Positions 15,382 through 22,245 of a stretch of 35,840 bases of DNA are shown here, one piece after another. Both the position numbers and the translations under genes were made by a program. Below the pieces are notes generated by a model. It had not been told where the DNA came from. It saw nothing but the letters and a program-made list of their open reading frames with translations, and ran no database searches. Within the stretch, counting starts at the first letter, position 1; the number at the start of each line of letters is the position of its first letter. Origin of the DNA: Thermoplasmatota archaeon (GTDB lineage Archaea > Thermoplasmatota > Penumbrarchaeia > Penumbrarchaeales > Penumbrarchaeaceae); NCBI GenBank assembly GCA_029762535.1, contig JARVGK010000033.1, positions 1-35,840 of the forward strand. Reading direction: 5' to 3'.

Positions 15382-17313
15382 CTAGAACGCCTCCGGGAGT
15401 TCCTTTATGTCGTAATAATTGAAGACCGGCCCCTCCAGACACACGTACACGCCGTTGATTTGGCAGTGTCCGCACTTGCCAACGCCGCATTTCATGCGCC
15501 TTTCCAGGGATACGATTATGTTCCAGTCAGGGACCCCCTTCTGCTTGAGTTCCCTAATGACGAAACGATACATGACCGGGGGTCCGACAACGATGGCTAT
15601 GGTATCGTCCGGATCGAAATCCACCTTGGGTATCAGCGTCGTGATAACGCCCACGTCCCCGTCCCAGCACTCCTTGTCGTCGCAGCGGTCAACGGTCATC
15701 ATGAACTTCACATCGTTCATTTCCTGCCATTTCTTGAGGTCCTCCCTGAAGAGGAGCGATGTGGGGTCCTTGCACCCGTAGAGTATGGTGATGTCCTTGA
15801 AGTCCTTCCTGTTCTCGAGTGAGTACTCGATCAGTGACCGCAAGGGGGCCAGGCCGCATCCGCCACCGATGTAGAGAAGGCTCCTTCCCTTGAGCTTGTC
15901 GGTGTTGAACCCGTTACCGAAAGGCCCCCTGATGCCCACCTTGGAGCCTATTTCAAGGGTGTCGAGCTTGGTGGTCACGTCTCCGATCTTTCTTACCTGC
16001 AGCTCGAACTCATCTCCACCAGGGGAGGACGATATTGAGATCGGGGCCTCCCCGATCCCGAATATGGAGAGCTCTATGAACTGCCCGGGCTTATGGCCCA
16101 GTGGCTCGCCGCTGTCCAATTTCAACCTGTACAGCGTATCGATGTCGGTCATCACCTCCTTGTAAGTGATGGTGGCCGCTTTCGGAACGAGGAGTTCCTG
16201 CTTTATCCCATGGTATTTAACATCGGGTATGGGCAGATTCTTCTTCTCGTCCATGGAGAAGGATGCGAGCACGTTCATCACGTCCGCGGGGTCGGCTATG
16301 TCGGGAAGGCACTGCGAGGAGCATCTGCCGCATCCCACACATGCAACGAAGCCGAACCTGGCGGGGAGGTATAGCCCTTTTCTGTAGTACCTGTGCCTGT
16401 ACCTGTTCTTGGGGGTCTCCCTGAATATCTCACCGCTGCCGACCAGGGTGAACTCCTTCAGCAGGCAGCCGTCCCATGTGCGCGTCCTCTTTCCCCTCTC
16501 GAGATCGAGCTCGACCTCGTCATGAACATCATAGCACACGCAAGTTGGGCAGACCAGAGTGCATGTACCGCAGGTAAGGCACTTCCTGGCGTTCTCCTCC
16601 CATATGGGATGCTCATAGTTCTGCTCGAGGATCTCGGACCATCGATATTTGTCCATGTTCAGCTCCGTGCTGTACCTGCCCGGGAGCTCCGCTCTGAGTT
16701 TTTCCACTTTTTGGATATCGTATCGGCTCGCCTCCTTCGCCTGGCCGAACTTCTCGATCAGGCGGCCTCCCTCCTCCGTTCCGATATCGATCACGATCCG
16801 GTCCGCGAGTGGTGTGACGAGCAGGTCGTACCCCTTCTCGACGATGTGCGTTCCGAGGCTGGCGCAGAAAGCCCTCTCTGGAACGCTAAGTATGTCCGAG
16901 GCGATGATGATAGTGTTCTTCCTTCTCTTCTCGTAATGGTCATCGACGTGCGTCCCCAGGTAAACCTGGTCCATCATATTGATGGCGATCAGATCGTAAG
17001 GGTGTACCCCAACGAGGACCTTCTTTTTGTCCTCATGATGCGCCATGACGTTGAAGGGCTGCCCAAGGTCGAAGGTGAGCAGGTCTTCGTTCGGGGGAAG
17101 CAGCTCCTTCTTGGGCGGCAGTATCGTAACGTCATAGTCCAGCCTGAGCTCACCGGCGTTCGTGAGTTCGCCGAAAACGAACTTGGACCCCTTCTCCTTG
17201 ACCCCGATGACCTCCAGATCCGGAGAGGTGATCAGGCCGTCGATGAATTCGTTCCAGTCATCCAAACCCATTGTCTTCAATCGCTCAACTCCCGATTTGC
17301 GACGACGGAGCAT
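15382..17313 (-). CDS. Fused beta-gamma electron-transfer subunit of group 3b hydrogenase
   Basis: The 643-aa product joins two proteins that are separate genes in the well-studied Pyrococcus hydrogenases. Residues 1 to about 370 are the beta subunit (HydB-like), with cluster motifs CLTCGTCTLVCPTC (about 245) and CVGCGRCSSQC (about 323). From about 380 on it is the gamma subunit (HydG-like), a ferredoxin-NADP reductase fold. It has an FAD-binding region with EAPISISSSP, a dinucleotide site YIGGGCGLAPLRS (about 478), and a C-terminal 2Fe-2S segment CGVGKCGHCQING with VCLEGPVF. It passes electrons between NAD(P)H and the NiFe site. The linker is colinear, with no stop or frameshift. The start could also be a Met about 14 codons later. 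It is the first gene of the operon; the downstream gene begins with no gap. Confidence 0.92.
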   Translation of the reverse strand: MLRRRKSGVERLKTMGLDDWNEFIDGLITSPDLEVIGVKEKGSKFVFGELTNAGELRLDYDVTILPPKKELLPPNEDLLTFDLGQPFNVMAHHEDKKKVLVGVHPYDLIAINMMDQVYLGTHVDDHYEKRRKNTIIIASDILSVPERAFCASLGTHIVEKGYDLLVTPLADRIVIDIGTEEGGRLIEKFGQAKEASRYDIQKVEKLRAELPGRYSTELNMDKYRWSEILEQNYEHPIWEENARKCLTCGTCTLVCPTCVCYDVHDEVELDLERGKRTRTWDGCLLKEFTLVGSGEIFRETPKNRYRHRYYRKGLYLPARFGFVACVGCGRCSSQCLPDIADPADVMNVLASFSMDEKKNLPIPDVKYHGIKQELLVPKAATITYKEVMTDIDTLYRLKLDSGEPLGHKPGQFIELSIFGIGEAPISISSSPGGDEFELQVRKIGDVTTKLDTLEIGSKVGIRGPFGNGFNTDKLKGRSLLYIGGGCGLAPLRSLIEYSLENRKDFKDITILYGCKDPTSLLFREDLKKWQEMNDVKFMMTVDRCDDKECWDGDVGVITTLIPKVDFDPDDTIAIVVGPPVMYRFVIRELKQKGVPDWNIIVSLERRMKCGVGKCGHCQINGVYVCLEGPVFNYYDIKELPEAF

Positions 17314-17404
17314 GGCGAACCCTTTTTCACGTCACGTCCCCAGAAGCGCGGGAACGGTATCGAGCTCGACCGCCACGTCAGCCCGGGCCCCTGATGCCTG
17401 CGGA

Positions 17405-17420
17405 CATATAATTACCTTTT
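17405..17420 (-). promoter_or_regulatory. BRE/TATA of the group 3b hydrogenase operon
   Basis: On the minus strand AAAAGG followed by TAATTATATG lies about 92-107 bases upstream of the first gene's ATG, giving a predicted leader of roughly 70 bases. No other AT-rich box lies between it and the gene. Confidence 0.5.
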
Positions 17421-17486
17421 GAGGTCCAGACGCCATGTCGACGGTCCTCGTTTCCATCTATACTTTCATCCAACCCCCTTGATATC

Positions 17487-17496
17487 AATAAATATG
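17487..17496 (+). promoter_or_regulatory. TATA-like element upstream of priS
   Basis: AATAAATATG lies about 47 bases before the ATG at 17539 and about 80 before the in-frame ATG at 17572. It is the only AT-rich box in the divergent hydrogenase-priS gap on this strand. Confidence 0.4.
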
Positions 17497-17538
17497 TGGA
17501 GAGACCGATACGCCGCCCATCCCAAACAGTGATGCGGC

Positions 17539-18786
17539 ATGTTACAGGCGCAGAGCCCCGAGATCACCTTCATGAGATCCACGTTCTCATCGTACTATCG
17601 AGAAGCGATGATAGAGCCACCGCACAGGTTCGCCCGAAGGGAGTGGGGTTTCTTCCCGTTCGGCGGAAAGATGATGTTTCGCCATATAGCCTTCAGGAAC
17701 CGCGACGAACTGGAGGAACATTTCAGAAGGAGCGCACCGATGCACGCCTATCATTCCGCTGCATACTATCAGGATCCTGGAGCGCAACCGATGGCGGAAA
17801 AGGTCAAGGGCTGGATGGGTGCGGACCTGATATTCGACCTTGACGCTGACCACATTCCGGGGGCCGAGGAACTCGGCTATGTGCAGCAGCTCGCCATCGT
17901 AAAGGGCGAGGTCATTCGGCTACTCGAGGACTTCATCCTCGACGACCTTGGTTTCCCCCGGTCCAGCACATATCTGTTCTTCTCCGGAGGCAGGGGGTAT
18001 CACGTCCATGTGAGGGACCCTGGCGTGCTTAACCTATCATCGAACGAGAGGAGGGCCATCGTGGACTTCATCACTGGCCGGGGTTTCTCCATTGAGGTTG
18101 CCTTCCCCAAGGAGGTGGTCCAGGTCAATACGAGATTCGGCTCGTCCAAGTCCAGACGGAATTTCAGGAGCGTGGACTGGGGGGGTTGGGTCGGAAAGGT
18201 CCATATTGGAAAGGACAGACTGATAACCGAACTGTCGGCTCTTGAACCCTCACTAAGGAAGAAAAGGCTCAAGGACATAGCGAGGGCGGGGAGGGTCCAG
18301 GCCGGGGACCAGATACTGTCCTCATTGGACGAGAGCCTCTTCGGCAGAAGCAACGGCAGGAGCGCCAGCAGGCTGAAGGGGAGCGGTCTGTTCGACGTAT
18401 TCCCGAACAATCAGCAGCTGGAGCTTTTCCTGAGATTGGTCGTGAGCTATTCCTCGATATCCTTGAGCGGGGAGACGGACGAGCCAGTGACCACGGACAC
18501 GAAGCGTCTGATCCGGGCCGTCTCGACCCTTCACGGAAAGACCGGTCTCAAGGTCACGCCAATACCACTCGACCGCATAGATGACTTCGATCCGTTGAGG
18601 GACGCCGTCGCCCTGGGAGATGACAGGGTCGATATAGTCGTGGAGAGGGGCTCGAGACCGGATATGGCAGGCGGATCCCATGTGCTGGAAAAAGGGGTCA
18701 ATAAGGTCCCGCTGTACCTTGCATACTTCCTTATCGGCAGGAGGGAGGCGAGACTCCACCCTCACATCCGCACTGGAGCGGAATAG
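17539..18786 (+). CDS. priS: DNA primase small (catalytic) subunit PriS
   Basis: The 415-aa archaeo-eukaryotic primase catalytic subunit makes primers for replication with PriL. Seen in sequence are LIFDLDADHI, whose two Asp residues bind metal, and YLFFSGGRGYHVHV with the SGGRGxH nucleotide site. Later comes TTDTKRLIRAVSTLHGKTGLK, the conserved Lys/Arg/His motif near the C-terminus. The N-terminal FRSYY-type helix appears as MRSTFSSYYREAM, so the ATG at 17572 is a good alternative start; the ATG at 17539 adds 11 residues. It is intact and of normal length. The last 25 bases overlap the 3' end of a convergent minus-strand gene. The replication gene gins51 lies just beyond that gene, an association often seen in archaea. 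Confidence 0.95.
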   Translation: MLQAQSPEITFMRSTFSSYYREAMIEPPHRFARREWGFFPFGGKMMFRHIAFRNRDELEEHFRRSAPMHAYHSAAYYQDPGAQPMAEKVKGWMGADLIFDLDADHIPGAEELGYVQQLAIVKGEVIRLLEDFILDDLGFPRSSTYLFFSGGRGYHVHVRDPGVLNLSSNERRAIVDFITGRGFSIEVAFPKEVVQVNTRFGSSKSRRNFRSVDWGGWVGKVHIGKDRLITELSALEPSLRKKRLKDIARAGRVQAGDQILSSLDESLFGRSNGRSASRLKGSGLFDVFPNNQQLELFLRLVVSYSSISLSGETDEPVTTDTKRLIRAVSTLHGKTGLKVTPIPLDRIDDFDPLRDAVALGDDRVDIVVERGSRPDMAGGSHVLEKGVNKVPLYLAYFLIGRREARLHPHIRTGAE

Positions 18787-19853
18787 GTCTTGTCCTGGCC
18801 GTTGTCCCCGTCCTCCCCCCCACCCTTTCTGCTCATCAGGATGACGACCAGTATGATGATCGCTATGGCCACTACGGTCATGATCACGACCACCAGCACG
18901 ATATCGTAAGGGTCCTTCTCCTCCCCGTTGGCCGGACCGCCGTTCTCGTCCGGCCCCTCCTTTACGCTCGATCTGACAAGTATCAGGTCGAAGCCCGAAA
19001 CGGCGATGAACTCGGGTTCCATGGTTTCGGGATCGGTCTCCACGGTGCTAGCGGTCACCTCGAACCTCAACGTGGTATCCTGTGGGATCGTATCAGGGGC
19101 CGTGAGGATGAACCTGGCCTGGGCCTGCGATCCCGGCTCGAGAAGGGACATGTCCGGTATCGAGATGTTGATCCTCCATCCTGAAGAGGAGAGCTGATCC
19201 AGAAGAGGGACTGAAAGCTCGACCCCAGCATCCATGTTCGAGGGGTTCTTTATCACAGCGGTATAGTTGAGGATCTCCCCCGCTCTCATCTCGTGGCTAC
19301 GTGTGTTCATGGAGATGTTGAGAAGGTAGAACGGCTCGGTCTCTATGCGGCATTCGGCCCTGGACGTCCCTTCGCTCGATCCCGAATAGGTCGCCGTGAC
19401 GAACAGGTCCCCCCAATGGTCCAAGGGCAATCCTTCTGGCACCGGGACGTCGCGGGTCTGCTGGGGATCGTAAAGGGCGGGATCCAGTTTGACCGAGAAG
19501 GTTTTGGAGGGGTCTCCTCTTCTGAATATATGCGTGGGGGTGTTCGCCGGCCCGCCTTCGAAAGAAACGATGGAGTGCCAGTACTGTCCCGTAGGCCCAT
19601 CCGGACCCATCTCTGTGATATTGGACGAGAGCGTGACGGTGAGCGTCTCGAGAATGCCTGAGATCGTGGCGCTGACCTCCCCTTTGATTGTGAGCACGCC
19701 CATCCATGGGTCCGTCGGGTCCACGGATACCGTGTACAGGTTTCCCTCGATGGAGACGTCCGCCGGAGCCGAATAAGCGTGGGAGGGGGCAAGTATCAGT
19801 GCCGCAAGGAGGACCAATGCTATCACACTGCGCATGAGGGAGTATTGCATCAT
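18762..19853 (-). CDS. Exported, membrane-anchored protein with NEW3/CARDB-like Ig domain
   Basis: The 363-aa product has a signal peptide ending near residue 29 (LILAPSHAYSA) and an all-beta extracellular part. One stretch (about residues 190-280, with NYTAVIKNPSNMDAGVELSV and GSQAQARFILTAP) looks like a NEW3/CARDB-type immunoglobulin fold. A membrane helix follows a Pro/Gly-rich linker (IVLVVVIMTVVAIAIIILVV, about 320-342), and the cytoplasmic tail is short and charged. No enzyme motif is seen. It converges on priS with a 25-base overlap and is divergent from gins51. It is likely a structural surface protein whose placement among replication genes is incidental. Confidence 0.8.
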   Translation of the reverse strand: MMQYSLMRSVIALVLLAALILAPSHAYSAPADVSIEGNLYTVSVDPTDPWMGVLTIKGEVSATISGILETLTVTLSSNITEMGPDGPTGQYWHSIVSFEGGPANTPTHIFRRGDPSKTFSVKLDPALYDPQQTRDVPVPEGLPLDHWGDLFVTATYSGSSEGTSRAECRIETEPFYLLNISMNTRSHEMRAGEILNYTAVIKNPSNMDAGVELSVPLLDQLSSSGWRINISIPDMSLLEPGSQAQARFILTAPDTIPQDTTLRFEVTASTVETDPETMEPEFIAVSGFDLILVRSSVKEGPDENGGPANGEEKDPYDIVLVVVIMTVVAIAIIILVVILMSRKGGGEDGDNGQDKTYSAPVRM

Positions 19854-19932
19854 CTGATAATTAACACTAGGGGGCCTCTAGCATAATCATTATTATCGGG
19901 GACGGGGCATAACCCCCCGCAGGTCGACGCAG

Positions 19933-20712
19933 ATGGACGATAACAAGTTCGATTTTTCGGATCTAGCGGACATACATTCCCAGGAGAAGGGAACGAACTC
20001 ACTGTCCAGGCTGCCGGATGATTTCTATTCCACTGCCGTGGCCTACATCAAATCGCTATTCCTCCAGGTCGAGAAGAGCCGTGCGGACCTTCAGATATCC
20101 CTCGGTAAGGAGGCGGTCAGGACCACCGGCGAATACCAGAGGGCTCGGGAGGTCCTTGAGGCCATATACAACACCAGGGAGAGGAAGATCGTTCTTGCGG
20201 CCCTGAACGCCTCGAGGGGGATCAATTACAGGACGGACAATATGACCGAGGAGGAGAAGGACCTCTACTTCAACCTGAAGGTGGAAATGGAGAACAAGAG
20301 GGACAGGGTGATCAGGTACGACAGGATGCTCTCCAGACCTTCCGCCATCCGGCCCGAGAGCGGGATCGATACCACGACCGACGACTTCCTGACCCCAGAG
20401 GTACACGATCAGGAACCACCCGTGGACCCCCCTCCACTGAAGATAGGGACACCGACCGAGAATGCCTGCGAGCCTCCCAGGAAGAAGGAGGCGGACAGGC
20501 AGAGGACGGGATCCTCCATGGCCACCCAACCGGAGGGCAGCTGCCTCGACGGATACATACTCGTCAGAGCGCTTGTGGACATCGGTTCGTTCGCGTGCGG
20601 CGAGGGGCAGTGCGTCAGTATGAAGGGGGAGGATATAGCCACCCTTCCGAGCGAGATAGCCTCGGTTCTCATACAACAGGGGATGGTCAGGGAGATGGAG
20701 GGTCTCTCCTGA
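19933..20712 (+). CDS. gins51: Archaeal GINS complex subunit, Gins51 type
   Basis: The 259-aa product has the A-B order of Gins51 (also called Gins15). An N-terminal helical domain (about 25-140, with LPDDFYSTAVAYIKSLFLQV and a long ERKIVLAALNASRG helix) is followed by a Pro/Glu-rich linker (about 150-200) and a small beta B-domain (about 200-256, VRALVDIGSFACGEGQCVSM). GINS activates the MCM helicase and links it to primase and the RecJ/Cdc45 protein. The neighbouring priS is consistent with this. It is divergent from the minus-strand surface gene. A TATA-like CATTATTATC lies about 36-45 bases upstream. The B-domain is the weakest part of the match. Confidence 0.85.
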   Translation: MDDNKFDFSDLADIHSQEKGTNSLSRLPDDFYSTAVAYIKSLFLQVEKSRADLQISLGKEAVRTTGEYQRAREVLEAIYNTRERKIVLAALNASRGINYRTDNMTEEEKDLYFNLKVEMENKRDRVIRYDRMLSRPSAIRPESGIDTTTDDFLTPEVHDQEPPVDPPPLKIGTPTENACEPPRKKEADRQRTGSSMATQPEGSCLDGYILVRALVDIGSFACGEGQCVSMKGEDIATLPSEIASVLIQQGMVREMEGLS

Positions 20713-20720
20713 GAGGCGAA

Positions 20721-21230
20721 ATGCCACTGACCGTTCTGCATCTGTCCCAGGACGATCCGAAAAAGTGCTCCGCTCTGAAGATGTCCAGGTTCGGCCTGGC
20801 ACGTATCGTCAAAAGGATAGGCGAACTGCCCGGGAGCTCGATCGTTCTCGACCCCTTCTCGGGGGTCGCTCTATCGCCCGCCGACAGGCAGTTGGCGGTA
20901 AAAGGAGGAATATGTGCCATAGATTGCTCCTGGGAGAGGGCCGAGGAGGTCTTCGCCACAATAAGTGCCAAGCGAAGGAACGCCTCCAGGACGCTGCCGA
21001 TGCTTCTGGCCTGCAATCCAGTGCATTTCGGGAGGTGGGGCGAGCTCTCCACGATCGAGGCGATGGCAGCCGCCCTGTACATCCTGGGAGAGCCTGTAAG
21101 GGCCAGGGAGCTGCTCTCGATATACAACTGGGGGGTCAGGTTCCTGGAGGTGAACGCCGAGCCCCTGGACGCCTATTCTCAATGCAGGGACGGGGCCGAG
21201 GTGGTCCGAACCCAGTCCGAGTTCGTATGA
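20721..21230 (+). CDS. tsr3: Tsr3-type rRNA aminocarboxypropyltransferase (DUF367)
   Basis: The 169-aa product transfers the aminocarboxypropyl group of SAM to a hypermodified uridine of small-subunit rRNA. Family landmarks are HLSQDDPKKCSALKM, the SAM-site segment LDPFSGVALSPADR, AIDCSWERAEEVF, RTLPMLLACNPVHFG and LSTIEAMAAALYILG. IYNWGVRFLEVNAEPLDAY closes the domain. I chose the ATG at 20721 because GAGAGGCGAA lies directly upstream. The longer frame from 20595 only overlaps the gins51 3' end. It follows gins51 by 8 bases and is likely co-transcribed. It ends four bases from a convergent gene. Confidence 0.94.
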   Translation: MPLTVLHLSQDDPKKCSALKMSRFGLARIVKRIGELPGSSIVLDPFSGVALSPADRQLAVKGGICAIDCSWERAEEVFATISAKRRNASRTLPMLLACNPVHFGRWGELSTIEAMAAALYILGEPVRARELLSIYNWGVRFLEVNAEPLDAYSQCRDGAEVVRTQSEFV

Positions 21231-21234
21231 GCGC

Positions 21235-22116
21235 TCATTCCTCGACCGACGCCTTCTCCTTCTTTTCCTGGGACATCGCCTTTTCCGCTTCCGGACCCCT
21301 GATAACGGTCCCGCACGACGGACAGAAGTTTATGGAGGGGTCGAGCCTCGATTCGCATCTGGGGCAGACGCCTCCGGTCACGACCTCGCCCTTTCTCCTT
21401 GACCATATGCCGTAAATGATGAAGAGCACAACGAACATGATGACAATGAACATGATCTGGAGGGCGAGGATCTCGCTGCTGCCAAGGGAAAAACCCCCGC
21501 TGTCCTTGCCTTTCCGTGCGATCGTATGGTCCACGAGCCTTTCCGAGCCTCCAACGGGCAGCATCTGTGCGATCGCGACTATCAGATGCGGATCGGAGCG
21601 CTGCCTGAGTATGAACCTGCTCCTGTGCATCGTGATGTTGAGGGTGTTCCCATCGATATCGATACGGGTGACATTGCCCGCCACCCTGAAATCGCCCTGG
21701 TCCCAGAGCAGGTACCTTGCAGTGCCGTTGGTGGCCACTAGCATGAAATCGAAGGGATCGGTCTCCCTGTACTCGGACCTGGCATATCCGGCGATGGTAT
21801 AGGTGTACTCCTCCCTGTAATAGACAGGCCCTTCCATCTCCATGACGTAGGAGACGTATGTCTCGTTCTCGAGTATTCGAAATCCAACGATATCCACCGA
21901 CAGCCTCTCCTTGCTCTCGGGGGCTTTCCTGTCGGGAAGGGCCTTGAGATCGGATAGGGTCTCGAGCGGATCGAGCCCCGCATCCGTCAATACATCCTCC
22001 TTGTCATCCTTGAAGGTCCTGGTGGAGGTCTCGAACTGGCTCGAGGCCGGGGCGGGCATCAACGAGACCGCACACAGAAGGGCCAGGATGGATAGCGTCG
22101 GGACCAGGTATCTCAT
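21235..22116 (-). CDS. Exported-domain membrane protein with cytoplasmic zinc ribbon
   Basis: The 293-aa product has a signal peptide (MRYLVPTLSILALLCAVSLM to about residue 25) and an extracellular domain of about 180 residues with no known motif. One membrane helix follows (about 210-232, ALQIMFIVIMFVVLFIIYGI), then a cytoplasmic zinc ribbon CPRC-x10-CPSC and an acidic/Lys tail. I chose the ATG at 22116 because upstream codons to 22164 cover a palindrome containing a TATA-like TTAAAA 30 bases before this ATG. It is convergent with tsr3 and divergent from valS. A link between an outside domain and a cytoplasmic zinc ribbon suggests signalling or assembly, but no function is established. Confidence 0.8.
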   Translation of the reverse strand: MRYLVPTLSILALLCAVSLMPAPASSQFETSTRTFKDDKEDVLTDAGLDPLETLSDLKALPDRKAPESKERLSVDIVGFRILENETYVSYVMEMEGPVYYREEYTYTIAGYARSEYRETDPFDFMLVATNGTARYLLWDQGDFRVAGNVTRIDIDGNTLNITMHRSRFILRQRSDPHLIVAIAQMLPVGGSERLVDHTIARKGKDSGGFSLGSSEILALQIMFIVIMFVVLFIIYGIWSRRKGEVVTGGVCPRCESRLDPSINFCPSCGTVIRGPEAEKAMSQEKKEKASVEE

Positions 22117-22137
22117 CTGATCACGGAGAAACGATAG

Positions 22138-22155
22138 GATACGTTTTAACGTATC
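22138..22155. promoter_or_regulatory. Palindrome over the TATA box of the zinc-ribbon gene
   Basis: GATACGTT and AACGTATC are perfect eight-base inverted arms around a two-base centre. On the minus strand the middle reads TTAAAA, about 30 bases upstream of the ATG at 22116, the position of a TATA box. A dimeric regulator bound here would block transcription. Confidence 0.45.
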
Positions 22156-22175
22156 GGTCATCATCGATAGGCCTT

Positions 22176-22184
22176 GTTTTTATA
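22176..22184 (+). promoter_or_regulatory. TATA-like element upstream of valS
   Basis: TTTTTATAC lies about 62-70 bases before the valS ATG. Predicted transcription would begin near 22208, giving a leader of roughly 38 bases. Confidence 0.4.
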
Positions 22185-22209
22185 CAGGGAAGTTTTATCG
22201 GCCCAAGAA

Positions 22210-22229
22210 TACCCTTAGCATATAGGGTA
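22210..22229 (+). promoter_or_regulatory. Inverted repeat in the valS leader
   Basis: TACCCT and AGGGTA form a perfect six-base inverted repeat around eight bases, at the predicted start of the valS transcript and 17 bases before the start codon. It could be an operator or a small leader hairpin. Its effect is unknown. Confidence 0.35.
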
Positions 22230-22245
22230 CGATCGGGTGAGGCAA

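Noticed and set aside
16393..17394. Plus-strand 333-codon frame opposite the beta-gamma hydrogenase gene
   Set aside because: The opposite strand has unambiguous cluster motifs and homology; this frame has none and is an effect of GC-rich codon use.
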